The notes: generated from the letters alone by a model not told the origin. A DNA stretch of 64,000 nucleotides from Fen-1359 sp963710355 (GCA_963710355.1 CAVPZU010000003.1:620001-684000); one strand, 5' to 3'. Numbered from the stretch's first letter, positions 36,369 to 45,991 are shown. Made by a program: numbers and translations.

Positions 36369-36498
36369 TTGCTCTGTAGAAAACGTGCATTTGCTTTTGC
36401 TGCTCTGCGAAGTCCGCCTGCGGCGGATTGCTTTACCCGTGGTATTGCATAGCTTTCGCGGGTATGACAGATAAATCGGCATCTTTTCAACAGAGCAA
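36369..36498. mobile_element. MITE-like element, copy A
   Basis: The element has terminal inverted repeats TTGCTCTGTAGAAAA (36369-36383) and TTTTCAACAGAGCAA (36484-36498), 14 of 15 matching. The right half (GGGTATGACAGATAAAT-GGCATCTTTTCAAC) matches copy B at 51271-51393 with few differences. It contains the REP-like palindrome at 36413-36427. No transposase is encoded. It ends 12 bases before the ATG of the 36511 gene. Confidence 0.7.
36413..36427. repeat. REP-like palindrome inside the MITE-like element
   Basis: TCCGCC-TGC-GGCGGA lies between the terminal repeats of the MITE-like element, which shows the two repeat families can nest. Confidence 0.65.
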
Positions 36499-36510
36499 TA
36501 AAAAAATAAA

Positions 36511-37464
36511 ATGGCTCGATGGCTTAAAAATTTGCTCGGCATCGCAATAATCGCCCTGCTGCTTTGGTATCTCGCCAAACACTGGGACAACCTCAAACAC
36601 CTCGTCAATCTGCAACCATCCACAATCCTTTACCTGTATATCGTTTCAGCCCTCAACAGCATAGTTGGCTCCTACACGATTCAGCACCTTCTGGCCACCT
36701 TCGGCATCAGGCCGGGCTTTTGGGAAATGTTTCACCTCAATAACACTACCACCCTCCTAAATTACCTGCCGGCCAAATTCGGCACGTTCTACCGCGCCAA
36801 TTATCTCAAACGTCACTATCTCCTTTGTTACGCACACTTCGGCGTCCTCTTTATCTACCTTATTTTGCTGATGACAATGGCCGCTGCCATTATCGGCCTG
36901 CTCGTCCTGGTCACCGTTTACGGCCTGGCTAAAACCGAAACCGCACTCCTCGCAATAATTTTTATCGCAACACTTGCATTTATCGCCTTCCTCGCCTTTG
37001 TCCCCCTGCCCGCAATAAAGGGAGACAGCAAATTAAGCACAAACTTGCGCAACTTTGCCGCAGGCCGTTCACTAATGACCGCCAACAAATTCAACCTCTT
37101 TGTCAATATGCTCCTCTCCGCAGGATGTTTTGCCCTCTCCTCTATACGCATCGGCATCATTTACCACAGTATGGGTCAGTCCGTTCACCCCGCAGGATAC
37201 CTCGTCCTCGGTGCCGTCGCCTACGTAACAATGTTTATCAGTATCACCCCTGGCTCACTCGGCCTGCGGGAACTGGCCTTGGCGCTTGGAGCTGTTGCTC
37301 TCGGCGTCGATTTTAATGTCGGCTCGCTCGCAGCGGTTATCGACCGTGGTATCGCCCTGGTCTGGTCATTCACTGCCGGTGCCGCCTCCACCATATATCT
37401 GTGGCATAAATTCCCACAGGATTTCAAAAAAAACACCCCGCATTCAGCTCCTGCAAATTTATAA
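36511..37464 (+). CDS. LPG synthase-like membrane protein (flippase-like domain)
   Basis: The 317-residue protein has about eight membrane helices with LNYLPAKFGTFYRANYLK near residue 85 and ISITPGSLGLRELALALGA near residue 245. These are the two conserved blocks of the lysylphosphatidylglycerol synthase membrane domain (UPF0104). The soluble aminoacyltransferase half of MprF is absent, so this is the stand-alone flippase-like form, often found near polysaccharide genes. No clear ribosome-binding site is visible before the ATG; the MITE-like element ends 12 bases upstream and may have replaced the native leader. Confidence 0.75.
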   Translation: MARWLKNLLGIAIIALLLWYLAKHWDNLKHLVNLQPSTILYLYIVSALNSIVGSYTIQHLLATFGIRPGFWEMFHLNNTTTLLNYLPAKFGTFYRANYLKRHYLLCYAHFGVLFIYLILLMTMAAAIIGLLVLVTVYGLAKTETALLAIIFIATLAFIAFLAFVPLPAIKGDSKLSTNLRNFAAGRSLMTANKFNLFVNMLLSAGCFALSSIRIGIIYHSMGQSVHPAGYLVLGAVAYVTMFISITPGSLGLRELALALGAVALGVDFNVGSLAAVIDRGIALVWSFTAGAASTIYLWHKFPQDFKKNTPHSAPANL

Positions 37465-37633
37465 TCCCCTGGTTCCTCGTTGCGGTGCTGCCCGCGGTGT
37501 ACGCAACTTGCCGGCCTTTATTGGCTATGCATCTTATGCAGAGACGAAAACTTCTTGCTTTAAATCAGTCTCTTTGATAGACTGCAAAGGTTATTAATCG
37601 GGATATGGTTCTGTTAATTTCGGAGATGGTTAT

Positions 37634-38701
37634 ATGAAACGAAGTGCTTTGTTTATAGTTTTAGTCATTGTTTGCTTTGCGGCCTTTCTCTTTACAGATG
37701 CAGCCAACGCATCCGCAAAAAAATCCGCATCGCAAGAACCACAAGTTCCGGGGCCAGCCATTACCTTTGAATGCACCGTCTATGATTTCAACAACATCAG
37801 CCCCGGCTCTTTTCTTACCCGTGAGTTCAAATTTACCAACACCGGCAGCAGCCTCCTCGAAATCACAGACATCCAAGCAACCTGCGGCTGCACCGTTCCA
37901 AGTCTCGACCAAAAACAATACGCGCCCGGCGAAACCGGCACTATCAAAGTCGACTTTTATCCCGGCACTTCCATCGGGCCTGTCACAAGACAAATCCACA
38001 TCCTCAGCAATGACAAACGACAGCCGATAGAAACCCTCACCCTGAAGGCTAATATCGTCAAAAAGGTCGAGGTCAATCCGGAAACGGTTATGCTTTCTCT
38101 TAAACAGCCCAACGCCGGCTCCCCCGATATCACAATTACCAGCCTTGACGGCAAAGCCTTCGGTATAACCAACTTCCAGCCCAGCCTGGATTGTATAAGG
38201 CTCGATTTCGACCCCAATTATCAAGCGACTAAACTTGTCCTTAAACCCATAATCGACGTCGAAAAACTAAAAAAGTCTCCCACTCTCAGAGGAAATATCC
38301 GCATATCTATCAGCCATCCCGAGTGCAAAGAAATTACGGTTTTCTTTGACGCACCCGCACTGTATAAAACGAATCCTCCTACCCTGCTGCTCTTCAATGC
38401 AGAACCCCTCAAGCCAATCACAAGGGACAAGGTCTGGCTGCTCAGTAACTACAATGAAGACTTCCAAATAGAATCAACAAGCTCGCAGAACGGTTTCATA
38501 AAAGTTGCAACCAGCGAAAAAGTAAGTCCTGACCGATGCGTATTCAGCCTTCAGATAACTCCACCCAAGCTGCCGGACCCATCAAAAACCATAAACTACT
38601 TTACCGATGTTCTTTTTATCAAAATAAAAGGCGGTGAGCAGGTCGAACTCTCCTGCCGCGGTTATTATGCAAAACAAAAAACCGCTGCCGCCAAGCCGTA
38701 A
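37634..38701 (+). CDS. DUF1573-domain secreted protein, paralogue 1
   Basis: The 355-residue protein has a signal peptide (core LFIVLVIVCFAAFLF) and an Ig-like DUF1573 domain (FKFTNTGSSLLEITDIQATCGCTVP, split across lines in the family; key CGC motif), followed by a longer beta-rich part with one Cys-containing loop (SHPECKEI). Many planctomycete genomes carry such genes; they may act in the envelope or periplasm, but the function is not known. GGAG precedes the ATG. A second copy follows at 38938-40014. The C-terminal half is nearly identical between the two, while the N-terminal half has diverged (see findings). Confidence 0.8.
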   Translation: MKRSALFIVLVIVCFAAFLFTDAANASAKKSASQEPQVPGPAITFECTVYDFNNISPGSFLTREFKFTNTGSSLLEITDIQATCGCTVPSLDQKQYAPGETGTIKVDFYPGTSIGPVTRQIHILSNDKRQPIETLTLKANIVKKVEVNPETVMLSLKQPNAGSPDITITSLDGKAFGITNFQPSLDCIRLDFDPNYQATKLVLKPIIDVEKLKKSPTLRGNIRISISHPECKEITVFFDAPALYKTNPPTLLLFNAEPLKPITRDKVWLLSNYNEDFQIESTSSQNGFIKVATSEKVSPDRCVFSLQITPPKLPDPSKTINYFTDVLFIKIKGGEQVELSCRGYYAKQKTAAAKP

Positions 38702-38937
38702 ACAGTGATTTTTTTAATTCACCGTTGCAAATTAACCTTAAACATCAGTCAGCCATTGCGGTGAAATCTGAACTCTTTTTAAACCATTCATACATTCGGG
38801 CCAGCTCCGCCAATCTCACTTCCCATCCCACGCAAAGGCAAAATTTCTCTTGCTTTAGATAGGTTCGTTTGATAGACTCAAAAGTTCACTAATCACGATT
38901 ATTGGGATATGGTTCTGTTAATTTTGGAGATAGTTAT

Positions 38938-40014
38938 ATGAAACGAAGTGCCTTGTTTACAGTTATCGTTGTCGTTTGTTTTGCGCCTTTTATGTATGCA
39001 AATGCAGCCAATCAGTTGGCTACCGATGCCAATGTATCCGCCCCTAAAGGAGCAAATGTCCGGGGACCAGCCATTACCTTTGAATCCACAACCCACGATT
39101 TCAACAACGTCAACCCCAGCTCTAATCTTACCTGTGAGTTTAAATTTACCAATACCGGCGACAGCCTCCTCAAAATCACAGATACCCGTACAACCTGCGG
39201 TTGCACCGTCCCAAGTCTTGATAAAAAGGAATATGCACCCGGCGAAAGCGGCACAATCAAAGTCAACTTCTCAACCGGCTCCTACATCGGACCTATAACA
39301 AAGCAGATCTATGTCGTCAGTAACGATGCAAAAGAGCCGGAATTAATTTTAACGTTAAAGGCCAAAGTAGCCAAAAGAGTCCAGATTGATCCGGAAACAG
39401 TTATGCTTTCTCTTAAACAGCCCAACGCCGGCTGCCCCGATATCACGCTTACCAGCCTCGACGGCAAAGCCTTCGCTATAACCAAATTCCAGGCCAGCCT
39501 GGATTGTATAAGGCTCGATTTCGACCCCAATTATCAAGCGACTAAACTTGTCCTTAAACCCATAATCGACGTCGAAAAACTAAAAAAGTCTCCCACTCTC
39601 AGAGGAAATATCCGCATATCTATCAGCCATCCCGAGTGCAAAGAAATTACAGCGTTCTTTGACGCACCCGCACTGTATAAAACGAATCCTTCTACCCTGC
39701 TGCTCTTCAATGCAGAACCCCTCAAGCCAATCACAAGGGACAAGGTCTGGCTGCTCAGCAACTATAATGAAGACTTCCAAATAGAATCAACAAGCTCGCA
39801 GAACGGTTTCATAAAAGTTGCCACCAGCGAAAAGGTAAGTCCTGGCCGATACTTGTTCAGCCTTCAGATAACTCCCCCGCAACCGCCGGACTCATCAGAA
39901 AAGACAGGCTACTTTACCGACCTCTTTATTATCAAAATAAAAGGCGATGAACAGGTCGAAATCGCCTGTCGCGGCTATTACGCAAAACAAAAAGCCGCCG
40001 CCGCAAAACCGTAA
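38938..40014 (+). CDS. DUF1573-domain secreted protein, paralogue 2
   Basis: The 358-residue protein starts MKRSALFTVIVVVCFAPF, a signal peptide nearly identical in its first residues to paralogue 1, then has the same DUF1573 pattern (FTNTGDSLLKITDTRTTCGC) and CGC motif. I chose the ATG at 38938 with GGAG upstream, not the earlier ATG at 38902. It has a spacer of about 236 bases from paralogue 1, which itself carries a short duplicated leader (GATATGGTTCTGTTAATTT-GGAGAT) before both genes. A promoter-plus-gene tandem duplication is therefore likely. Confidence 0.8.
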   Translation: MKRSALFTVIVVVCFAPFMYANAANQLATDANVSAPKGANVRGPAITFESTTHDFNNVNPSSNLTCEFKFTNTGDSLLKITDTRTTCGCTVPSLDKKEYAPGESGTIKVNFSTGSYIGPITKQIYVVSNDAKEPELILTLKAKVAKRVQIDPETVMLSLKQPNAGCPDITLTSLDGKAFAITKFQASLDCIRLDFDPNYQATKLVLKPIIDVEKLKKSPTLRGNIRISISHPECKEITAFFDAPALYKTNPSTLLLFNAEPLKPITRDKVWLLSNYNEDFQIESTSSQNGFIKVATSEKVSPGRYLFSLQITPPQPPDSSEKTGYFTDLFIIKIKGDEQVEIACRGYYAKQKAAAAKP

Positions 40015-40234
40015 AGCTCCCCGGCTTTTGCTGCTCTGCGAAGGCGGATAAATAAAGATTTTTTAATGCGATTAGCCACTGTGTAATGCAAATAACGCCT
40101 CAGGCCCCCGGCACGTCGGCAACCCTCTTTTATCCCACGATTTTTTATAAAGTCTCTTGACGAGCGGGATTTTTAATTGATAATTGGGGGGTTGTTCCAG
40201 AAGGAAAAATATGGTATTTGCAGATAGTTCGCTG

Positions 40235-40249
40235 TCCGCCGAAGGCGGA
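40235..40249. repeat. REP-like palindrome, intergenic
   Basis: TCCGCC-GAA-GGCGGA lies 24 bases before the ATG of the TPR lipoprotein gene, ahead of its AAGGAGG ribosome-binding site. A half-copy (GAAGGCGGA) lies near 40040. Confidence 0.65.
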
Positions 40250-40273
40250 ATGCGAAATTGAAAGGAGGCCTAT

Positions 40274-41032
40274 ATGGCAAGAGTAATTGTAACGAGCGTC
40301 CTTGTTATACTGTTAAATTGCTTGGTTGGCTGCCGACCCATCGACAGCGGAGCATCGCAGCTTCTCGGGCCCGACATAAAGGCTGCACCCGCGGTCAGGC
40401 CGGCCGCAGCGGGCGAAACAGACCTCGTCGAGCAGTTGACAAACAACCGTCAGGCGTATCGCAACGCACTCAAATCTCTCATCGCCTACTACGAGGAAAA
40501 AGGCGACAATATGAAACTGCGTTGGGCCAAAGATGAGCAGGACAGGCTCGATAGTCTGCCTCAATACAACTATATAATTGAGGCCTCCGTCGCCCCGGAA
40601 AATCTCAAGCCCGCAGCGTCCATATCAGAAGCGGACTTTATGTATCGAGAGGCCTACAGGCTCGAAAGGGACGCAGGCCTGCTGTTTAAGGATGAAAATA
40701 AACTCCGCAGCGCGATGGAACTCTACAATCAGTTGATAAAGAAATACCCTGCCAGCGACAAAATCGATGACGCCGCCTATCGTGCAGCCGGCATATACGA
40801 ACACTTCAGGGACTATTCTGTTGCCGTCATCTATTATAAGAGGGTCTTCCAGTGGGACCCGAAAACAACTTATCCGGCAAGGTATAAAGCTGCACAGATC
40901 CTCGACAGACAACTCGAACGCAGAGACGAAGCCCTCGAGCTTTACAAACAGTCGCTCAGTTCGGATATGCTGGACTCCACACAGAAAGAATCTATCGAAC
41001 TAAGAATCAAAGAGCTTTCAAAAGGCCAATAA
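40274..41032 (+). CDS. TPR-type lipoprotein
   Basis: The 252-residue protein has a lipoprotein signal peptide ending in LVGC (Cys at residue 20), so it is probably anchored in a membrane. From about residue 115 on it contains helical repeats like TPR or YbgF-type repeats (AMELYNQLIKKYPASDKIDDAAYR, split in description; then VAVIYYKRVFQWDP and DEALELYKQSL). Such proteins scaffold envelope complexes. AAGGAGG precedes the ATG at an ideal distance. A terminator follows. The partner is unknown. Confidence 0.75.
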   Translation: MARVIVTSVLVILLNCLVGCRPIDSGASQLLGPDIKAAPAVRPAAAGETDLVEQLTNNRQAYRNALKSLIAYYEEKGDNMKLRWAKDEQDRLDSLPQYNYIIEASVAPENLKPAASISEADFMYREAYRLERDAGLLFKDENKLRSAMELYNQLIKKYPASDKIDDAAYRAAGIYEHFRDYSVAVIYYKRVFQWDPKTTYPARYKAAQILDRQLERRDEALELYKQSLSSDMLDSTQKESIELRIKELSKGQ

Positions 41033-41064
41033 TGGTTTAAAATCGCCCTTTGTATAATTGATTT

Positions 41065-41100
41065 TTCCGGGTCTGGCTGGTTGTCAGACCCGTTTTTCTT
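41065..41100 (+). terminator. Rho-independent terminator after the TPR lipoprotein gene
   Basis: The stem CGGGTCTG/CAGACCCG (41068-41092) with a nine-base loop is followed by TTTTTCTTTC. It lies about 35 bases after the stop and 25 bases before the tilS start. Confidence 0.85.
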
Positions 41101-41121
41101 TCAGCAGAAACCCGACAAACG

Positions 41122-42564
41122 ATGCTTTTGGAATTTGAGGACAAATTAGCCCGATACATCAAAAAAGAACGCCTTTTTAATCCGGGCGAGAGGGTTTTGC
41201 TTGCCGTCTCCGGCGGAGCAGATTCAACCGCCCTTCTTTATGCCCTCTGCTCCCTTAAACGAAAAAAGATAATATCCGCCGATTTTCTCTGCGCACATAT
41301 CAATCATCAGTTAAGAGGCATCGACAGCGACAATGATGAAAGATTCGTAATCGAGCAGGCCGGTAGGCTGAACCTGCCGGCAGTCGCAAAAAAGGTCAAC
41401 GTCCGAAGCTTCGCCGAAAAGCACAAACTTTCCATCGAAACTGCCGCCAGACAACTGCGAATAGACGCCCTCATCGACATCGCTCAAAAAAACAATCTCC
41501 GGATAATTGCCACAGCTCATCAGGCCGACGACAATGCGGAAACGGTTATCCATCGCATCCTGCGGGGCACCGGCTTTCGCGGCCTCGCAGGAATCAAACC
41601 CAAAAACATCATTCGAGGCATCACTCTCGTAAGACCCCTTCTCGCATTTACAAAAAAACAGATTACCGATTACCTCAAAGAGCAGGGCCTGAACTGGCAG
41701 ACGGACGCAACTAATTTCGACTGCCGTCACAAAAGAAACTTCATCCGCCACAGACTCCTGCCGGAACTGCAAAGGCAAAGCAACGTCCCCATCGTCGAGC
41801 AGCTTGCAAAACTTTCACACGCAGCACAAAAATTTCAGAGCTTCGTCGATGCTTCAACGCAGCAACTTTGGCCCAAAATTGCATCCTGCCAAAAAAACTC
41901 TGCATCGTTGAACATAAACATCTTCTTGCAGCAACACCCAGCCGTCAAAACAGAACTGATTCATAAAGTATTAGCGTCATTGGGCTGCCCGGAAAAGGAT
42001 TTTACTCAGCGGCATTACGAAATGATTCTGCAGCTGTCGCAATCTGCCGGCAGCAACAAAAAAATTGCCCTGCCCGCCTTCTTTTCCGTCCGCAGAGAAT
42101 ATGCACGCTTGATTTTTGAAAAGCCGCCCGTTCTATCGACTGCAGCCCGCCTGCCTTCGGAAAAAATCGATGTTGCCGTTCCTTCAAAGATTCAGGCAGG
42201 CAGTCTCCTTGTCGAAACTGCTTTAATAAATGCCGCCGACCAGCAGATGAAAAATTTCAAAAAAAGCAAAACCGCCTATATCGAACAGTTCGACTTCGAC
42301 AAAATTGCTCCGCCGATAATCATTCGCAGAAAAACAAACGGCGACAAGTTCCACCCTTTAGGCTTGCCCGCCGAAAAAAAGGTCGGAAAATTCCTCACCG
42401 ACCAGAAGATTCCACAGTCCGCCCGGCAGAAAATCCTGATAGTAAGCGACAGGCAAAAAATCATCTGGGTCTGGCCCGTCCGAATAAGCGAACCGGTTAA
42501 AGTCGCCTGCCAAACAAAAAAAATCCTTCAAATCCAAATCACAGATACGCAAACCACAGGCTAA
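41122..42564 (+). CDS. tilS: tRNA(Ile)-lysidine synthase
   Basis: TilS adds lysine to C34 of the CAU-anticodon tRNA-Ile, an essential change that switches decoding from AUG to AUA. The 480-residue protein has the PP-loop SGGADSTALLYAL at about residue 30, AHINHQLRG, ATAHQADDNAET, and the FDCRHKRNFIRHRLLP region, followed by the C-terminal TilS domain (IRRKTNGDKFHPLG). The length is normal. Confidence 0.93.
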   Translation: MLLEFEDKLARYIKKERLFNPGERVLLAVSGGADSTALLYALCSLKRKKIISADFLCAHINHQLRGIDSDNDERFVIEQAGRLNLPAVAKKVNVRSFAEKHKLSIETAARQLRIDALIDIAQKNNLRIIATAHQADDNAETVIHRILRGTGFRGLAGIKPKNIIRGITLVRPLLAFTKKQITDYLKEQGLNWQTDATNFDCRHKRNFIRHRLLPELQRQSNVPIVEQLAKLSHAAQKFQSFVDASTQQLWPKIASCQKNSASLNINIFLQQHPAVKTELIHKVLASLGCPEKDFTQRHYEMILQLSQSAGSNKKIALPAFFSVRREYARLIFEKPPVLSTAARLPSEKIDVAVPSKIQAGSLLVETALINAADQQMKNFKKSKTAYIEQFDFDKIAPPIIIRRKTNGDKFHPLGLPAEKKVGKFLTDQKIPQSARQKILIVSDRQKIIWVWPVRISEPVKVACQTKKILQIQITDTQTTG

Positions 42565-42577
42565 ATCTCGTGACTCA

Positions 42578-43801
42578 TTAAATAATGCACGGCGAAAAAC
42601 TGCAATGACGCAAAACTCTCTTTAATCGACAGCTCCCCACCTTTTCAAGCTGCTTTTCCTCGATTTTGGACGGCATTTCCAGCTGCACCCGCCGAGGACC
42701 AATTTCAGGAGCCGGGCGATTATCCTCCTTAATCGTTAAGGGAATACCATCTAATGGCGGCGCCAATCTCGTCAAATCAACCCCAAAACGGGCAAGGATT
42801 GTCGGCGCAATATCCTGCCGGCGACCGTTCCGGCAGACCATCTTATCATTTGTTGCCAAAAAAACGTATGGCGCATTGCTGTGCCCTTTCTCCCCCTCAT
42901 CAAAGCCGTGGTCGGCTGTCACGTAGATTATCGTCTGCTCATACAGGCCGAGCCGCTTCAGTTCGTCTATGATTCTGCCCGTCCAGTAGTCGGCGGATAT
43001 GAGCGCATCGTTATACTCTTTCGAATTTTCACCGAACTGATGTCCATTTTGGTCCACCTCGGCAAAATGAACAAAAAAGAAAAAGGGCTTGTCTTTGTAC
43101 TTATCCATCAGCTCCAATACCTTCGTGCCGACCTTCTTATCCTTCATCAGGCCGAACTCCCATACATCCAGCGCAGTGTACATATTATAATAAGGCGAAC
43201 CCGGAATTATGCGGTACTTTATACCGTTTTCTTCTATTATTTCACCTTTCGGTTTTGCTCCGGCGGTCGGTTGGACCGGCTGGTTGCTATCCTTTTTATC
43301 GCCCTGTTTGTTTTCCTCGTCAAGACGTATTTTTTGGGGCGGGTCTATCTCGCCGCAGTGCACCTTCTTTCCAATCACCGCAACAGTCACAAAATTATCC
43401 GGGCCGAAATGTTCTTCTAACCTTTCAAAGACGGAAAGGCCTTTGGGAACCGGCTGATACCTGTAGTTGCTATAGACGCCTGTCACCTGCGGATAATAAC
43501 CCGTCAAAATCTGGCTCCAGCCAGCTCTCGTGTCGGTCGCACCCTCGATATCAATATCAACCATAGTTCCGTCGCCGCTCAGCTTTTTGATATTGGGCAA
43601 TTCGCCCCTTGCCAAACATTCCTTGACGTGATTCCGCTGAGCGCCGTCCCAGCCGACAAGAATGACGTTCCTGGGCTGTTTTAACTGCGGTGAGGTCTTA
43701 GTGGTTTTTACGGTATCTGCTTTTGCCTGTTGACTCTCGGCTGCCTGACCTGCAAAAACAAAACCTATACTTATTAATACCAAAACAATCTTTTTCATCA
43801 T
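42578..43801 (-). CDS. Secreted alkaline phosphatase-superfamily enzyme (type I phosphodiesterase/sulfatase-like)
   Basis: The protein has a signal peptide (IVLVLISIGFVFAGQAA) and an alkaline phosphatase fold: VILVGWDGAQ at the first metal site, ATDTRAGWSQILTG with the probable Thr nucleophile, FAEVDQNGHQFG and YVTADHGFDEG-x-x-GHSN for the second. These two-metal enzymes hydrolyse phosphate esters or sulfate esters outside the cytoplasm. The sulfatase Cys/Ser activation motif is absent, so phosphatase or phosphodiesterase is more likely. I chose the ATG at 43801 with AAAGGG upstream. A charged, low-complexity insert (residues about 155-185) is present. Convergent with tilS. Confidence 0.75.
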   Translation of the reverse strand: MMKKIVLVLISIGFVFAGQAAESQQAKADTVKTTKTSPQLKQPRNVILVGWDGAQRNHVKECLARGELPNIKKLSGDGTMVDIDIEGATDTRAGWSQILTGYYPQVTGVYSNYRYQPVPKGLSVFERLEEHFGPDNFVTVAVIGKKVHCGEIDPPQKIRLDEENKQGDKKDSNQPVQPTAGAKPKGEIIEENGIKYRIIPGSPYYNMYTALDVWEFGLMKDKKVGTKVLELMDKYKDKPFFFFVHFAEVDQNGHQFGENSKEYNDALISADYWTGRIIDELKRLGLYEQTIIYVTADHGFDEGEKGHSNAPYVFLATNDKMVCRNGRRQDIAPTILARFGVDLTRLAPPLDGIPLTIKEDNRPAPEIGPRRVQLEMPSKIEEKQLEKVGSCRLKRVLRHCSFSPCII

Positions 43802-44118
43802 TGCAGACCCTTTCAAATTAACCAATTATTGAAGGAGTTTTAAATAAAACAGCCAAACCAAATGATAAGGCTAATTTAAATCCAGTCAAGAGCGGTCAAT
43901 TAAACCCGCAGGAAAAGACCGCCGGAAATGAAAAAACCTGGTGGACAAAATAACTGTCGGATTCTTCACCAATCAAAAAATTCGTGCAAATCCGTGTCAA
44001 CCCAAATCCTCAACGAAAAATCGTTAATCACAAATTTTCTCTGCGTTTTCAGCAAACCCTGCGGCAAAATAAAAATTTTAGAGCAAAAAGTGGGAAAGGA
44101 TTGTTATATAATTAGAAA

Positions 44119-44128
44119 CGAACGTTCG
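44119..44128. promoter_or_regulatory. Palindrome upstream of ECF sigma gene
   Basis: CGAACGTTCG is a perfect 10-bp palindrome ending 10 bases before the GTG start of the 44139 gene. It may be an operator, but there is no other evidence. Confidence 0.3.
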
Positions 44129-44138
44129 AAATGTAAAG

Positions 44139-44684
44139 GTGCAGAAGTTGCTAGAAGATAAAATCTTAGTCTGGCGATTCAAAAAAGACAGCAAAGAAGC
44201 CCTGGCTTCTATATATGAAAAATACAGGGACGATTTGCTGCGGATAGCGTCATCCCTGCTCAACCAGAAAGCTGCTGCCGAAGACATCGTGCACGATGTG
44301 TTTATAAGCTTTGTGCGAAACCGCAATAGTTTCACCCTGACCGGCTCTTTGAAAGCATATCTGGTAACGGCTGTAGTCAACAGGGTTCGCAACTCTTACA
44401 AAGCTAAAAGTATCAGCAGCATCGACGAATCAGCCGAAATCGAAAGCAGGCTGCAAAGACCTGAACACTGGATAATACACAACGAACAAACGCAGATTTT
44501 AAATGACGCACTGGAGCAATTGCCCATCGAGCAGAGAGAAGCGGTCGCCCTGCACATTCACGGCAATATGAAATTTCGCCAGATTGCAAAGATGCAGGAT
44601 GTCTCGATAAAGACCGCACAAAGCAGATACCGTTACGGAATTGATAAACTGAGGTCTCTTCTTGATGGAAAGGTTGCATTATGA
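44139..44684 (+). CDS. ECF-type RNA polymerase sigma factor
   Basis: The 181-residue protein has sigma region 2 (YRDDLLRIASSLLNQKAAAEDIVHDVF, with the acidic AAAEDIVHDVF motif) and region 4 (LPIEQREAVALHIHGNMKFRQIAKMQDVSIKTAQSRYR, shown in parts). The start is a GTG. It overlaps the next gene by four bases (ATGA), so the pair is translationally coupled. A second, diverged copy of the whole pair follows at 46110-47814. Confidence 0.85.
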   Translation: MQKLLEDKILVWRFKKDSKEALASIYEKYRDDLLRIASSLLNQKAAAEDIVHDVFISFVRNRNSFTLTGSLKAYLVTAVVNRVRNSYKAKSISSIDESAEIESRLQRPEHWIIHNEQTQILNDALEQLPIEQREAVALHIHGNMKFRQIAKMQDVSIKTAQSRYRYGIDKLRSLLDGKVAL

Positions 44685-45859
44685 GGCCGACAGAAAAAAT
44701 AAAACAATTTATTGGAAAAGCCTCGATAAGCTCAAATCCAGATGTGAACAAGGCTGTATTTGACGAACTTGTTGAGGAAATGAAAAAAACAGAACAACTC
44801 GATTCAGCCGGAAACAGGCTGAATATGTGGAGAATAATTATGAATAAGCCAATTACAAAATTAGCCGCAGCAGCGATAATAATAATCACGGTAGTAATCG
44901 GTTTGAATCTTCTCGGCGTCATTGGCAAGGGCAGCGTCGCCTGGGCAGATGTGATTAAGCCCATCTTTTCCGCCAAGACCGTAAAGTATGATATGATAGT
45001 CGGACAGGAAGAAACAGGGGCGGTAATTACGGATATGATTAAAGGCTCACGAATACATCGCACTGTTGGAGGTATCAATCAGTCAACGATTATTGATTTA
45101 GATACCTCAAAAGTTCTGACGTTGAAAAATGGGACGAAGACAGCCATATATGTTGACCTGAAAAATCTGCCGCAAATTAAAAATTATCTGGAGCTTCTGC
45201 GAAATCTAATATCCCGATTGGAAAGCGACCCGAGGTTTGAGGTGAAAAAGTTGGGAGAAAAAAATATTGACGGCAAAGAAGCTGTCGGTTTCCTGGCAAC
45301 CTGCCCCGGCGCTGAAGTCACAATCTGGGCAGATGCCCAAACAGCCAGCCCAATACAGATTGAGCAGAAAGAAAATAATCTGTTAGTCTCGTGCAAAAAC
45401 TTTCAGTTCGACATCCCGATGGATGATTCGTTGTTCAGTATGGATGTGCCGGCTGGTTACACGCAGCAGCAGATGGTAATCGACCTGATGGGTTCTACCG
45501 AAGAAGATTTCATTGCCGGCTTGAAAATGCTTGCGGAGATTACAGATACTAAAACATTCCCGCAGGACATTTCTATCGAATACGTAGTAAAGAACATCAC
45601 TGACATCGATCGGCAAGTTCAGAAATCAGCTGCTAATAAAGATGAAGAAGTCCAAATGGGAATGAAGCTCGGAAGGATGCTGGTATTTCTTAGATTCTTC
45701 AAGGGCGAAGGAAAATGGCATTACGCTGGCAGCGGCGTCAAACTCGGCGAAGCGGAAAGGGCAATATTCTGGTATAAGCCGAAAGCCTCACAAACCTGGC
45801 GGGTTATCTATGGCGACCTCAATGTAAAAGATGTAAACGAGCAGGACCTGCCAAAATAA
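44681..45859 (+). CDS. Membrane anti-sigma-type protein with external LolA-like domain, copy 1
   Basis: The 392-residue protein has a cytoplasmic N-terminus of about 55 residues, a membrane helix (about residues 60-84, LAAAAIIIITVVIGLNLLG) and an external domain similar to the LolA/RseB lipoprotein-sensing fold (DMIKGSRIHRT, EKNIDGKEAVGF, VTIWADAQTASPIQIE). It is coupled by ATGA overlap to the ECF sigma gene, so it is a likely anti-sigma factor. It has no ZAS zinc motif. The C-terminus AIFWYKPKASQTWRVIYGDL is a block also present in copy 2. The signal may be an unfolded or mislocalised envelope protein, by analogy with RseB. Confidence 0.75.
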   Translation: MRPTEKIKQFIGKASISSNPDVNKAVFDELVEEMKKTEQLDSAGNRLNMWRIIMNKPITKLAAAAIIIITVVIGLNLLGVIGKGSVAWADVIKPIFSAKTVKYDMIVGQEETGAVITDMIKGSRIHRTVGGINQSTIIDLDTSKVLTLKNGTKTAIYVDLKNLPQIKNYLELLRNLISRLESDPRFEVKKLGEKNIDGKEAVGFLATCPGAEVTIWADAQTASPIQIEQKENNLLVSCKNFQFDIPMDDSLFSMDVPAGYTQQQMVIDLMGSTEEDFIAGLKMLAEITDTKTFPQDISIEYVVKNITDIDRQVQKSAANKDEEVQMGMKLGRMLVFLRFFKGEGKWHYAGSGVKLGEAERAIFWYKPKASQTWRVIYGDLNVKDVNEQDLPK

Positions 45860-45884
45860 CAGACGGACCAGATGTAGTCTTAAA

Positions 45885-45940
45885 GGCCACGCCCCTGCGT
45901 CTTGCTTTCGCAAGAAAGCAGCAGGGGCTTTTTTTGCGCA
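45885..45940 (+). terminator. Rho-independent terminator after sigma/anti-sigma pair 1
   Basis: The stem GCCCCTGC/GCAGGGGC (45891-45928), with inner pairing CTTGCTTTCG/AAGAAAGCAG, is followed by TTTTTTT. It separates the two paralogous pairs. Confidence 0.85.
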
Positions 45941-45991
45941 CATCTAAAATATTTTTATGTTAAATCGACAATTTGTGTGTTTATACTATTT

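Noticed and set aside
37661..38224. A 187-codon minus-strand frame opposite DUF1573 paralogue 1
   Set aside because: It mirrors the coding strand of a repeated gene, is Gly/Val/Cys-rich, and recurs only because the paralogue is duplicated.
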